From positions 24,537,501-24,601,500 of the forward strand of contig NC_056766.1 of assembly GCF_018687715.1 (NCBI RefSeq): a stretch of 64,000 nucleotides of DNA, read 5' to 3'. The DNA is from Carya illinoinensis. Lineage: Eukaryota > Streptophyta > Magnoliopsida > Fagales > Juglandaceae. Below, in pieces: positions 23,651-36,237 of this stretch; the first letter of the stretch is position 1, and every line of letters begins with the position of its first letter. Below the pieces are notes generated by a model. The model did no database searches and had not been told where the DNA came from. It saw nothing but the letters and a program-made list of their open reading frames with translations. The position numbers and the translations under genes are program-made.

Positions 23651-25058
23651 TCACAACTCATTTATGGCCTGAGTATTTTGATTATTTGTGGTGGCCTGAA
23701 TCTGCATGAATTGCTGAAGTGTATTGGCCATCTGTGCCATACTGTCATCTAGAGTCTTCTTTGCAGATGATGAAGGCTGAGAACTCTGTACAGCTACATG
23801 AGGCTGAAATCCAGGAGGAGCTACATGAGGATAACTCTAAGGATTCTGATATGACGGATACTGATGTTGAGGAGCACCCTGATGAAATGGCTGCTGCTGA
23901 GGTGGTGGGGATCGACCAGGCTGATCATTTCTCCATGAGAAATTTGGGTGATTCCTCCACCCCGGATTATATGTGTTGGAGAAATGCTGATTCTGTGCTC
24001 GATTGACCCAGTTAGCTGATTGCATCAACTCAGACCCACTTTCTTGAAATACTGGCATTATCGGGCTGTCTTGGGTCTTATGGGTTGAATCAGCACATAT
24101 AGAACATGCCTCCATTACTTTCACAGCCTTCACTTTTTCCATTTCCATGACCTCCAGTCTTCTAGTCAATGTAGTTATTCAGGCTTGAACATCAGTGTCT
24201 CCCTTAAGCTCATATCTACCCCCTCCAGAAATAGCCCTCAGTGGCTGTGCTGCTAATGGAACTCGACCAGTACGAGTGTTCCACTGTTGTGCGCTCTCAG
24301 CAAGGTAGTCAAAAAATGATAGTGCTTCATCAGGTTCCTTGCTAAAGAACTCCCCATTGCACATTGTCTGAACAAACTGTTTACATTCTGGAGTGAGACC
24401 AGTATAAAAATAGCTCACCAACCTTCAAGATTCAAAACCATGATGTGGACAGATGTTCATCAAATCCTTAAATTTTTTCCAATTGGCCTGAAAGGTCTCA
24501 TCAGGTCTCTGATTGAACTGACTGATTTGCTCTTACAAAAACTGAGTTCTCTGAAAAGGAAAAATTTTTTGTAAGAATTCACGCTGCATATCAGACCAAC
24601 TAGAAATAGAATTAGGTCTCAAAGAGTTAAACCAAATCTTCGCTTTATCCTTTAAAGAGAAAGGAAACGAACGAAGTCTAATAAATTCATCAGTAACAGC
24701 CCTAGTGATAAAAGTAGCATAAGCTAACTCAAAATCTGTCAAGTGCTGGTAAGGACTCTTAGAATCCATCCCGTGGAACTGAGGTATCACTAACATCATG
24801 TCATGCTTAATAGAGAAATTAGGTGCATTTTCAGGTAAAACAATGCATGAAGGTGTAGTGGTACGAGTGGGTTGCAAATAGTCCTTAAGAGTGTGTGGTG
24901 CAGGTGCAGCCATGTTTTCTGGTTCAATTTCAATTTCGTCACCTGGCTCACTCAAAGAAAAGACAGACGAGCTATCTATCTCCAACACTGTGTATACTAC
25001 TCTCAACACTTGATGTGACTCTAAGCAACCTATTTGAAGTGTCTCTTACCCATGACAT
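23651..25058 (-). pseudogene. gag: Gag of element 1 (broken)
   Basis: Starts at ATG 25058 (MSWVRDTSNRL), the start seen intact in element 2. A +1 change near 24983 shifts the frame. Core motifs: TLKDYLQPTRTTTPSCIVLP, FHGMDSKSPYQHLTDFELAY and FPFSLKDKAKIWFNSLRP, then YFYTGLTPECKQFVQTMCNG. The zinc knuckle reads CSICADSTHKTQDS: the last Cys of CX2CX4HX4C is Ser, while element 2 keeps Cys. Nonsense codons: 24533-24535 (TAA for CAA), 24425-24427 (TGA for TGG), 24179-24181 (TGA for CGA), 23837-23839 (TAG for CAG), 23651-23653 (TGA for CGA), all judged against element 2. Gag is fused to protease in one frame, as in the related copy. Confidence 0.92.
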
Positions 25059-25180
25059 GAAACATCAATCTAATATGGTAGAGATGAGTGGTTGATGCAA
25101 ATGAGATGAGTAAACGGAGATAATATGGTAGAGAAAAATAAAATAAAATAACAAGTTTAAATTTAAGTTAGACAACTGTT

Positions 25181-25198
25181 CCCTGGCAACGGCCCCAA
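25181..25198 (-). other. Primer binding site of element 1, Asp-tRNA type
   Basis: The minus strand reads TTGGGGCCGTTGCCAGGG, close to the Athila-type PBS TGGCGCCGTTGCCGGGG, which pairs with Asp-tRNA. It lies five bases inside the LTR edge at 25204. Confidence 0.85.
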
Positions 25199-25203
25199 AA
25201 ACT

Positions 25204-26837
25204 TGACTCACTCAAAAATGAGTAGCACAAAGGCTATCCCAAGTGCAGGAAGATGTCGTGTAATAATTAGGAATAAATTCCTAGATTGTCTCCTTAGGGA
25301 AAGTTACTTAAAATTAAACTCGTTGAAAAATGTGAAAAACTTCACAAAGAGAAAACAAGATGATGATATGTGCAATGGATGGAAAAGGGTACTAGTCATG
25401 GACTAGATTCATGTTTTTAGATTTTGATTGTCGGATTGGAATGTAAAGGACTAATAGATTAAACTCAAAAATTACTAAATTAAGAATTAAACTAAATTAG
25501 AAAGTAATTGACAAAACATGCACTAAAAATTGAAAATGCATAAAACCAAGATTCTAGAATTCGTCTTTGTATTTAAATCACAAATTCTCAAAATAACACA
25601 TAACAATTGTAATCACTATTAAATGAAAGCTTAAAGAAACAATAAAAATAAATAACATGAAATAAGTAAACAACAAATAAATTACCCAACTAAAACAAAA
25701 ACAAAAGCTCTCTCCTTCACTTTCTGAAAAAAATATAATTCAAACCAACTAAATCTCCTCTAGAAAAATAAATCTAAACCGACTCACTTCACTTTAGGGA
25801 TGAAAAGCTCAATTCCCTCTACTCCCATGTATCATGTTTCAGAAAAATCAAAAACAAAAGCTCTCAATCAAACCCTTCTTGCAATAAATTAAACTAGCAC
25901 ACTTAATGAAAACTTCTAAAACAATTCTTTTGTTGCATGAAACCAACTAGCACACTTAATTAAAACTTCTAAAACAATTCTTTGGTTGCATGAAACCAAA
26001 CTAACACACTTGCAAGAATTTAAGGTATTACACTTAATGAAATAAAATTCTAGAACAATTTTTAATACACTTAATAAAAACTCTAAAACAACAAAGCATT
26101 GCAACAAAAAAAAACTGCCGAACAAAAACTAAAGATTTCAACCAAAAAAAACTGTCGAACATGAGTAGTATTTCAGCCTTCTCTTCCTCTCCACACCAAA
26201 TGGCTTAGTGCGTGCCCTTTCCTCTTGAAAATGCAATTCTATTGTCCAAAAGAATTAATACAATGGGTCCATATGTTTCCCACCATTTCATCTTTTGTCA
26301 ATAGAAAAATACCAATGTCCCCACATGTTGCTTAGTCTTGAAGTGAATGTGCTTTCCTCTCCACGTATTGCTAATCTTGAAGTGAAACTTTGAGAGGTGG
26401 TGGATGATTGATGAGAGTGACTTGAGTTGAGTTGGTGGGATGAAGTGCATACGGCACTCTTCAATCTAGAGGTGGTCAACAATTCAATATATCTTTCCAT
26501 GCCATGTGTACAGGACCTACAAGCCAAAATTCATTTGTTTTGAGTCATGCATGCATTAATGACTTCCAACCTATTCAAAAAGTTTAACATATGGATCACA
26601 CACAAAATTTATCTCATACCAAGCTTTCTAAATAAAATATGCATATGAATAAACATTATCCAATTAAATCTTAAGTTATAAAATTAAGCATAAACTCATG
26701 CTATTAATCAATTTAAATCACAACTTGTATTTATTCTTATTAGCCATTTTTCCATTTAAAACCAATAATAATGTCATGATGAATTTAAAATACATTGGTT
26801 TTAAATAGCTAAAATATGCAATATTTCAGCTCAATCA
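25204..26837 (-). repeat. 5' LTR of element 1
   Basis: 1,634 bp, nearly identical to 16851-18482. The right end GCTCAATCA is followed by the target duplication GGGTC. Confidence 0.93.
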
Positions 26838-27929
26838 GGGTCATTTTAGAGGGAGTTGAGGCAAGGCACTTGATTATTTTTTTTCATTTTGGGAACGGTT
26901 CTGAGGAGACAAATTGTAGGGGAGTTTTCATTTGAAACTTTTTCATCTCGGGCAAGCATTAGAGCAATGGCCAGTGAGAGTTTGTTTTTCGTTTTGGAGC
27001 TAGGATTTTTTTTTTCCTTTAGGCTAGACCTGAGTTTTGGGAGGGGGGGGTGGAGACAAAAAAGAATCTAGATAGACTTACGCATAGAGATGGAAAGGAG
27101 AGAGTTTTTCTTGGAGCACTAGGACGCAGCGAACGAGGAGCTTCCGTTCTGAGGGAGTTTTTTTTTTTTTTTAGCTCTATCTTCTCTCCATTTTTGTTCT
27201 ATGGTCTAGATTGTTTTTCTAGTGTTGAGTTTTGTATTTTATTTTAGTTTTATCATGGAGAATATTTATTTGATTTCCTATGCTCTTATGATGAACATGG
27301 TTGTCTAAACTTTCGTATTAAGGTTAGAGATGAAGTCTAATGATTTAGTTATTATTTTCGGATCAACATTAGAGTTTATATTATGAGTTTGATTGATTGA
27401 ATGGATTTATTATTAGATATTTTGGTTATTTATATATTTATTTTGCTTAATATTGTGATTTTCAAATACATTGAATGCTTGAAAAATCCCTGTGATTTTT
27501 AAATGGGTTTGTGAATGTTTTAACCATCATATGTTCATGCTTAATCATTAGTGATTAGTTTTCTTGGTGTTAAATGCTAAATCTTCCAATTGAAAGGAAT
27601 CATTATTCTAGTTTAATTGAAGTAAATTTATCGGAGACAATATTCTAAATTAATAGACGGATCTTTGAAACCTTAGTCGTTCTCTATATCAATTTATTTT
27701 ATGATTTTTGTTTTGTTCTGTTACTTTAAAAATCTTTATCTCAGCAATTTTCTCCTCTATTTGATTGCATGTTCATTTTAGTAATTTTTTTTCAAAGTTT
27801 ATTTTCCTTATCATATAAGTCAATCTCTGTGGATTCGACTATGTTAGGTACTACAACACCTATATTCTTGCAGGTAAAACTGCTCTAAATTTTTGATTCA
27901 CTAGTTTGAGTAAAAGTTTAGGCATAACG
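26838..27929 (+). repeat. 5' LTR of the old plus-strand Athila-like element, second part
   Basis: Resumes after GGGTC and runs to the PBS at ~27935. It contains CTCTGTGGATTCGACT (~27825), the LTR-end phrase of this superfamily, also seen as GATTCCACAGGGAG on the other strand at 53368. The two parts make an LTR of about 1.86 kb. Its end appears mutated (ATAACG rather than a CA end). Confidence 0.75.
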
Positions 27930-27934
27930 AGTTT

Positions 27935-27950
27935 TTGATGCCGTTGCCTG
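27935..27950 (+). other. Degenerate Asp-tRNA-type PBS of the old element
   Basis: TTGATGCCGTTGCCTG resembles TGGCGCCGTTGCCGGG with several changes. It fixes the plus orientation and the internal start. Confidence 0.75.
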
Positions 27951-28289
27951 AAATTGCAACGTGTGATAAGTATTTTTTTTTTTTTTTAAAAATTATGATA
28001 ATAATCTTTTTCTAACTTTCTCTTATTTTTATAGGTACAATTTTTGTTTATTTTGTTAAGAAAGGGATTGAGTAGCATAGCTTTCATATTCATATCATTT
28101 AGTAATCTCTTTCCCTTCTCTTTTATTTTCTTGCTTTTCACTTATAATAAAAAAAAAAACAATTCTTGCTTATTTTGCATTTAGTTTTTAGAATAAAAGA
28201 TTTTAGGTGGTGCATGTATTAATTAATTTTGAGACTTGTCAATACCTCTCAAAAAAAATTTTTTGGATGTACTTAAGTCTCTATGATGA

Positions 28290-29190
28290 ATGATCTCGTG
28301 GCAACGTGATCAAACTATTAAATTGAGAAAAGAGAAAATTGTGTTAGGAGAATTGGTTGATAGGTTGTCTGGTGATTTCAAAAATTCTTATTCTAACTTC
28401 ATGGCTGACAATTATAGTGTTCATGACGAACTCAAAAATGAGGATGCTCAGAATAATCCACCAATGAGAACTTTGCGTGAGTATTTGCAGCCAACAAGGA
28501 CAAGTACTCCATCTTGCATGATTTTTCCTAGGAATATGAGAAATTTTGATTTAGAGCTAGGAGTAATTCAATTGCTTCCCAAGTTCCATAGTTTAGATTC
28601 AGAAAGTCCTTATTTGCATTTGAAAGAATTTGAAGAAGTTTGTGCAACTTTACAAAACAAACTGTCAATGATGATGTTGTTAGATTAAAATTGTTCCCAT
28701 TCTCTTTGAAGGAAAAATCAAAAAATTGACTTAATTTCTTGAGACTAAGATCTATTGGCATACGGTAAAAAATGCAAATAGAATTTTTGAAAACCTTTGA
28801 GGAGACATTACAAACTTTTATATAGGGTTAAGCTAATATCAACAGCCAGACAATGCAAACCATTAATGAGATGAGTAGTTCTATTGGTGACTTGACCTCT
28901 ACATTGCACATTCAAGAAAAAAGGTAAGTTTCCTATTCAACCTCAGCCAAATCCCAAAGCGCAATTTGAGGTAAGAAATTCAAATTTTTGTGATTCAAAC
29001 TTTGAACATGCCAAGTTCATCACCACTCTAAGCAATGGAAAAAAGATTGATTAAAGTATTTCAATGAAAGTTGGTGAAACCAACAACTCTTCAAATTCCA
29101 AGAATGATGGTGAACTAGACAAGGTTGAGCTAGATATACCTGCCAAAACCCCAATACCTTCTCCTTTTTCCCAAAAGTTGAAACCTTCTC
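28290..29190 (+). pseudogene. gag: Gag of the old plus-strand Athila-like element (degraded)
   Basis: Open from 28290 to 28688: MISWQRDQTIKL, then MRTLREYLQPTRTSTPSCMI, FDLELGVIQLLPKFHSLDSE and SPYLHLKEFEEV. This aligns with the Gag N-half of the other three Athila-like copies. After the stop near 28688 only scattered similarity remains (KLFPFSLKEKSKN at ~28690), so the C-half and zinc knuckle are lost to frameshifts and deletion. More diverged than elements 1 and 2, so older. Confidence 0.85.
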
Positions 29191-29194
29191 ATAA

Positions 29195-29735
29195 TTGGTT
29201 CAAAATGCTGACATTTTTAAAATTTTCAAACAAGTGAAAATTAACATTCCATTGTTGGATGCGATTAAACAGATTCTATCTTATGCTAAGTTTTTGAAAG
29301 ATTTGTGTACAATCAAGCGTAAGATGAAGGTGCAAAAGAAGGCTTTCCTCATAGAACAGGTAAGCTCCATCTTTCAAAATAATTATCCTCCAAATATAAA
29401 GATCTAGGTTGTCCAACAATTTTTTCTATTATTAGAAATTTTAAAATTGAGAAAGCCTTACTTGACATTGGTGCTAGTGTTAACCTCCTACTCTTGGTGA
29501 ACTTAAACCCATCAAGGTAACATTCCAACTTGCTGACCATTCAATATAAATACCGAGAGGGATAGTTGAGGATGTGTTAGTGCAAGTAGGCAAATTTTAC
29601 TTTCCAATGGATTTCATTTTTTTGGACACATAACCTATCTTTGATGTTTGCACTCAAATTCCTACAATTTTAGTCAGGCCATTCCTTGCAACCTCAAATA
29701 CTTCAATAAATTGTAGGAGTGGTGTGATGATAAGT
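29195..29735 (+). pseudogene. Aspartic protease of the old plus-strand Athila-like element (degraded)
   Basis: Reads IFKQVKINIPLLDAIKQI, YAKFLKDLCTIKRK and KKAFLIEQVSS, matching the segment before protease in element 1. After a frame change come LLDIGASVNLL (catalytic Asp region, ~29458-29490), RGIVEDVLVQVGKFYFPMDF and RPFLATSNTSINCRSGVM. Several stops interrupt it. Confidence 0.85.
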
Positions 29736-32200
29736 TCTTTTGGAAGCATGACTTCGGAGTTGAATATTTTCAATGTTTGTAAACAGCCTAGTGATGATGA
29801 TGATGTGCATGAAGTGAATTTGATTCAAACTCTTGTTCAAGATAAATTTGATTTGTCAATTTTTTCTGATCCTCTGGAGGCTTGTTTGGTTCATGGTGAA
29901 AATTTTTATTTTAATTCTATGCTTGCATCTATGAACTTTTTGTTAGAATCTACTCCTATAATGGACACTAATAAGTGGAGGACACATTTTGAGGAACTGC
30001 CACCTCATGATATTGTGCCTCTCCCCTCAAGTGTGCAAATACCAAAACTCAACTTGAAACCTCTACTTGTTGATCTCAAATATGCATTTTTAGGTCAAAC
30101 AGAAACATTAATAGTGGTTATCTCCACAAAACAAGATGAAATTTAGGAGAAGAAATTAATTGTTCTCATTGAACACAAAGAGACAAAAGGATGGAACGTA
30201 GTTGATATCAAAGGTATTAGTCCTTTTATTTGTACTCACAGGATATATCTAGAGGATAATGCTAAGTCCTCTAGAGAGATGCAGTGTAGACTCAAACTTA
30301 ACATGAAAGAGGTTGTTAGAGTAAAGGTGTTGAAACTTCTGGAGGTAGGGATCATTTACCCTATTTTTTATAACAATTGGGTTAGTCCTACACAGGTGGT
30401 ATCTAAGAAATCTGGGTTGACTGTAATTAAGAATGCAGATAATGAATTGATCCCAACTAGAGTCACTATTTGTTGGCATAGGTGCATTGACTACAGAAGA
30501 CTAAATTCAATTACTAGGAATGATCATTTTCGTCTATCGTTCATAGATCAAATCCTGCAACATGTAGCGGGCCATAAATTTTATTACTTCTTATATGATT
30601 ATTCTGGATATAACCAAATTGATATTGCTCTTGAGGATCAAGAAAATACCACTTTTACATGTCCATTTGGTACCTTTGCATATTGAAGGATGCCATTTGG
30701 ACTTTATAATGCTCTTGTTACATTTCAAAGATGCATGATGAGCATATTCAATGACATGGTAGAGTGTTTTGTTGAAATATTCAAGGATGATTTTTCTATC
30801 TTTGGTGATTCATTTGATGAATGTTTGACTCATTGAAAAAAGTGTTGATTAGATGCAAAGAAAAAAATTTGATTTTGAATTGGGAAAAGTGTCATTTTAT
30901 GGTCACTCAAGGTATTGTCCTTGATCATATTATCTCTTCTCAAGGTATTGAAGTTGACAAGGCCAAGATTGAGTTAATTACTAATTTGCCCATCCTAAAG
31001 AACATCAAGGATATAAGATCTTTTTTAGGTCATGCAAGATTTTACAAGAGGTTCATCAAAGATTTCAGTGTAATTTCTAGACCTTTTTGTAATTTATTGT
31101 CAAAGAAAAATTCTTTTGTGTGGATTGAGGATTGTGGGATAGCTTTTACAAAAATAAAATGTATGTTGATTTCAGCCCTAATTATGCAATCATTTGATTG
31201 GAATTTACCATTTGAAATTATGTGTGATGCTAGTGATTATGTAGTTGGAGCTATGTTGGGCCAACGTAAGGAAAAAAAGCGTTGTGTTATTTATTATGCA
31301 AGTAGAACTTTAAATAGTGTTTAAATGAATTATTTAACAATTGAAAAAGAGCTACTTGCAGTAACTTTTGCACTTGAAAACTTTTGTTCTTATTTGATTG
31401 GGTCCCAAATTGTAATTTTTATTGATCATGCTGCTTTGAAATACCTTTTAGCTAAAAAAGATGCAAATCTCAAGTTGCTTAGATGGATTCTTTTGTTGCA
31501 AGAATTTGATTTGATAATTAAAGATAAAAAAGGAGTTGAGAATGTTGTTGCTAACCATTTGTCTAGACTTGTTCTTTCAGATTTCGTGGAAACGGTTCTT
31601 ATTAAAGAAACATTCCCAGATGAGCAAATTTTTGGTATATCTCAATTTCCTTGGTATGCTGACATTGCTAATTTTCTTGTTATAGGTGAAATTCCTCACA
31701 TTTGGACTCAACAAGAGAAGAAGAAATTTTTTGTAGAGGTAAAAACATTCTTTTGGGATAATCCATATCTTTTTAAATATTGCATAGATCAAATAATTAG
31801 ACGATAAGTGCCTGATAGTGAATTTCAAAGTGTAATATCTTTTTGTTACTTTGGGGCATGTGGTGGCCATTTTTCTAGTAAGAAAATAGCATTTAAAATT
31901 TTACAATGTGGTTTTTATTGGCATACCCTCTTCAAAGACACCCATGAAATTTGCAAAGCATGTGAAGATTGTCAAAAATTGGGAATGATTACCAAATATG
32001 ATGCCATTAAATCCAATTTTAGTTGTTGGGGCATTGATTTTATGGGACCCTTCCCAATCTCTTTTGGCTATCTCTACATTTTGTTAGCTGTTGATTATGT
32101 GTCCAATTTGATTGAGGTTGTTCCATGTAAGAAAAATTATCATAAGGTTTTGCTAAAATTTTTTAAAGAAAATATTTTTATCTAGGTTTGGAACACCTTA
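29736..32200 (+). pseudogene. pol: RT, RNase H and integrase N-part of the old element, cut by an inserted LTR
   Basis: Frame pieces 29724-30146, 30279-30686, 30821-31324, 31325-31807 and 31808-32185 cover the linker, RT ([38 protein letters not shown]), RNase H ([36 protein letters not shown]) and the integrase zinc finger and first catalytic Asp ([12 protein letters not shown]). The RT catalytic motif is FKDD (~30784) instead of FMDD. Stops at 30684-30686, 31322-31324 and 31805-31807 and a frameshift near 30830 break it. The text stops at RFGTPY (~32200), before the second catalytic Asp, exactly where the LTR TGTAATAGCC begins. The missing rest was not found in the window. Confidence 0.9.
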
Positions 32201-34424
32201 TGTAATAGCCGGTTAGAAATTCAATGGTGAAATTTCTATTAACTTTAGGAACCTCGTGAAGATTCCATAAGTTTTCACGAATCAACCAATCGCATAGGTT
32301 TTAGTCTAATCACATAGTTAGTGTTATCACTCACTATGATGTCAGAAGTGCAATTTTAATTAATTGAGGTAGTTAGAAGTGTCAGAATGTATTATGGTCT
32401 ATGCCATTAGACTCAATTATCTAGGATTTTATGGCGCAATAATCCATTTTCATATTTTTAGATGAAATGTCTGTTCGAAACTGTGAATTTATTTTTAGGA
32501 GCACTTTGGGGCTAAATTTTGATAAACGATTTTCACTATAGGTTCATATGAATATTTAGGATTTTTCAGTACTAAGTTTATCATGCACCTTTTCGGAGTG
32601 AATAGTCACCTCGATAAGTGCACCAAGTGTAATGTTTTCAAAATCACAGTGTGGAATGTCCAAATTAGGTTAAAGAAATTTTATTTGAATACTTGGGAAG
32701 ATCTTAACCATACATGATGAATATTATTAGACACTTGGTACCATGAGGAACATTGATGGATTTGAAGGAATCAAGGTGTGAGATCATGCCACCTAAGCAA
32801 AAATTCTATTCCATCCAACCAATTAAATTGTGCAAAACCAAAGAGAATTTATACCCTAAAACCAAAATCCTAAATGGTTTTATCCAAATCTTAAAGTTGA
32901 CCTCAAAATCCTAACTGAATCGGTTTATAGCATTGTGTTTAATCGCTTGATTAAATTACTTCCACATGCTATTAATGTTTCAAATTTTTGTTAGAACATC
33001 GTGATCTAACCTTTTTAACCTTAGATATTTGATTGGGTCAGGAGAAATTGGATTTTGGTTTGATAGCAACCCAAACCTTCTTAAAACCCCAAATTGAGGC
33101 CCATTTGGGTTAGGCCTATTAAGTCTACACTCCACCATTAGGAAATATCTTGGGCTGATTTTTGTGTATTTTATTGGGTAAGAAAGGCCAACACTCAAGC
33201 CCCACTTAAGCCTCATCCTCTTCCATATCTTGTGCAAAAATATCTCCAGCTCACTCCCCATAAAATTCATCTTCCTTTACACTTTTCATTGAAAGAACAC
33301 CAAGCACTCTCTCGGACAGCTTTTAGGTTTTCTTTTGCACGTCCATTTCAAAGCTTTTTTAAGTGTTTTTATCACAATGTTTCCTTTATAAACGTTGTTC
33401 CTTTGTGAGTCTGGTTTATGTGGATATCTTATTTGTTCTATTTGAAGATCATTTGTTCAGTTAAATATTGTTTAAACTCTAAAAAGCTCATTCTAGGTGA
33501 TAAACTGGAGAGTATGTTATATTTTGGAGGTTTTGACCAAGCTAATGGATAGCTCTTGGTCCGAAATTTTTATGGAGTATTTTTAACAAGTGTATATGAT
33601 TATTAGTTGAGGATTTGTTACATTATTAAAGGTTTTGATGAAATTTTTTCTTAGATCTAGAAACTTAGAACTGGAAGAGGGAAAATAGTTTCTGATTTGA
33701 GAAAGTTTAAATCTTTGGTGGTATAAACATATTGCAATGGCTTTGATAATTTTATTGAAGGATCATAAGCCTCCTATATACATTTTAGAATGTTATTTTG
33801 AAAATATTTTATGTTAGTTTCAAATATATGAAATTTTATGCAAAGAGATATTTGGATAGGCCAAAGTGTTGATGTTCTTGGCTAAATTTACGTTTGGTTG
33901 ATTTTTAACCATGTGATCTTGAATTTTAATCTTAGATATGTCTTAGAATACCTTTTTAAACCATGTGATCTTTTGGTTTGAAGATCACATATATAAATCA
34001 AGGATCGAGAGGTTGATCAAAACAAGTTAGAAACAAAAATCAATGGAAATAACATATGGGAATTTCGGCCCTATGGAGTTTTCATAGTTGTGATTAGTTT
34101 TAAATTTTTATAAATGGATATTTGAGTTTAGGATAGAATTTACATGAGGCATGTAAATTTTGGTGACTTTTGGAGTTAGCATGCAAAATCCTAAAGTTAG
34201 GGGTAAAATGGTCATTTTTCCACATGTGTAGTGTAAAATGGAAATTTTACTCTAAGTTAGTATTTTTTGATATTTTAAATTATTAGTAATTTAGTTCTAA
34301 CTTTTAGAATCATTAATTACAGTTCCTTATGATTGCGCTTGAGCTTTCATAAGAAACGTCGAAATCGAAGTAAGTTAGCTCTTAACTTACTAGCAGTTTA
34401 CTATGTATGTGTGCTAAGTAAATG
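32201..34424 (+). repeat. LTR-like sequence inserted in the old integrase, left part
   Basis: Starts TGTAATAGCCGG at the point where integrase homology ends, so the adjacent CCTTA (32196-32200) is the expected target duplication. It is AT-rich and non-coding, and resumes at 45523 after the nested solo LTR. Its true right end was not found. Confidence 0.65.
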
Positions 34425-35665
34425 TGTGATGACCCGCTTTTGCGTGTATTTTCACTGAAGGGTTGTTTTTAATTTAATTAATATCTTGGTTTATTTATTT
34501 TAAATTATTGCGTTTTAAAATTGGTTTTTATTTGTTGGATGTTGTGTTTTATTTAATTAGTCGTTTTACGGTTTTTAATCTCGTTTTCGGCGGATTTGTT
34601 TTGCTTTCCGGAGTGAGGATTGAATCTCATTTATTTCCTACATCTTTTCTTTTCTCTTTTTCCTTTTTCTCTTTTTTTTTTTCTCTTTTCTTTCCTTTTT
34701 CTTTTTCCTTTTCTTTTTTCTTCTTCTTTTTCCTTTTCTCCCTCCCGTGCGTCGACCCTCTCTCTCTCTCTCCTCTCCCACGCCGGATTCAGCCCCAGCC
34801 CCGACCCACCGCCGTTCGGCCACCGTGGTCGACACCACCCCCGCCAGTCGAACCCCCTCCTGCCGGCGCACCACCCCACCGAACCCCAGCCCCATCCGGC
34901 CAGCCGTTTGGCCGGAAAACGCCCAAGAAGCCTCACGGTTTTTGCCCCGATCCGCTGCCGTCGCTCCACCTCCGGCCACCACCTCTTCACCACTTCATCA
35001 CCGGTTCCTTGCCGTCCTAACCCACCCATTTCCGGCCTCTAATAGCCACCGGAACAGCTCCCACGAGCTAGCTTTCCATTTTGGAAAATCCGGCCATCAA
35101 CCACCGTTTTCGCCGCCACCCACGGCCAAACTTCACTTCCACTAGCTTCATAATCATCCTTAGACCATTCCCTATCAATCCCAAGCCTTGGTTTGCCCCC
35201 GTTCAAAAGTGGGTATTTTACAACCCACGGCCACAGTGAATTTTCACTGTTACGTTGCTTTTTCTCCGCCGTTTGCAATGCCGCAAGCTTTCTAAAAATA
35301 CCGTATAGCGCTGTAAGTATTTTTCAAACCCTACTTTTAGATTTAAATATATTTTGCTCTTTTAATAATTAATTGTTGTTGGTTGGCTGATTCCGGACTG
35401 AGTCCGAGGAGTTCGGGGGTCGGATGGATTGAGGATGGAGTGTTTGGTTTTGCTTGATTGTGTTTGCTTGTTTATTTGTGCTATGTGGCGTGAGTTGCAT
35501 TTTGGGTTTATGTGCATATTGTTTTTAATGGGAAGAATCCCGTTTTATTGGCGTAAATGGTTTTTGGGGGCGTGTGTCTCACGAGCCCAAGCTGGGATAG
35601 GTTATTATCTCGGTAGAGCTCCTCTGGTCACTCGGGAGTGGATAAAACTGAGTGACATCCCCTGG

Positions 35666-35684
35666 GTTGTCGCAGGGCGACGAC
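35666..35684 (+). other. Conserved LTR stem-loop A, copy 2
   Basis: GTTGTCGC-agg-GCGACGAC: eight pairs, with changes from copy 1 that keep pairing (G-T to G-C, T-A to T-G). Confidence 0.6.
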
Positions 35685-36171
35685 CAGATCGCACGATATG
35701 GTAACGCTGTCGTGACGACTCCGTGGTCCCTAGAGTGGCGGGGACTAGAGGATGGCCTGGCCAGGTACGCGCGGGGCGCGAGTCTGGGCATCGCTCGTTT
35801 AGGTGTCACATGCGTAGTCGTTACCTGCGGTGTGGCACAGAGCTAGGGTGTGCGGGTGATCCCTAGGGGAGATCATGATGCATGCATAACCGGATTGTTT
35901 TTATGGTTTTCGGATGTGGGCCATTTTCTGGGAAAATGGCGATGCTTGGTTTCCAAGGTTTTTGATCCATTTTCTGCGAAAATGGTGGTTTGGGCCATTA
36001 TCTGGGATAATGGCGAGGCTTGGTTTTAAGGATATGTTTTTGTGGGCCAAATGGGTTTTTGGCGTGCGTGGTAAAAATGTGGTTTTGCGGGTCATGTGCA
36101 TTGGCTTTTCTTGCATCCATGTTGTTTGAGTTTTATATGTTTTTATCTAGTGGTGTTTGGAGTTTACTTAC

Positions 36172-36197
36172 CTGCGGCACCATTTTTGGTACCGTAG
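36172..36197 (+). other. Conserved LTR stem-loop B, copy 2
   Basis: Identical to copy 1 (CTGCGGCACCA-tttt-TGGTACCGTAG), 41 bases before the nested element. Confidence 0.6.
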
Positions 36198-36237
36198 ATT
36201 TTGGTGCAAAGATCGAGGATGAGGAGGAGGAGGCTGA

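Larger units (their letters stand above)
16851..26837 (-). mobile_element. Athila-like LTR retrotransposon 1, complete structure, 9,987 bp
   Basis: Bounded by 5-bp target duplications GGGTC (16846-16850 and 26838-26842). It has two LTRs of 1,632 and 1,634 bp, an Asp-tRNA-type PBS, a PPT, and one gag-pol region on the minus strand. Comparing the LTRs by eye I find about 18 substitutions and two small indels, near 98.9% identity, so the insertion is recent. Gag-pol carries at least seven nonsense codons and frameshifts. There is no env-like gene between pol and the PPT. Confidence 0.93.

Noticed and set aside
34508..35145. Long proline/serine-rich and lysine-rich open frames on both strands
   Set aside because: They lie in the pyrimidine-rich and C-rich block of a Tekay-type LTR, occur in several frames at once, and follow base composition.
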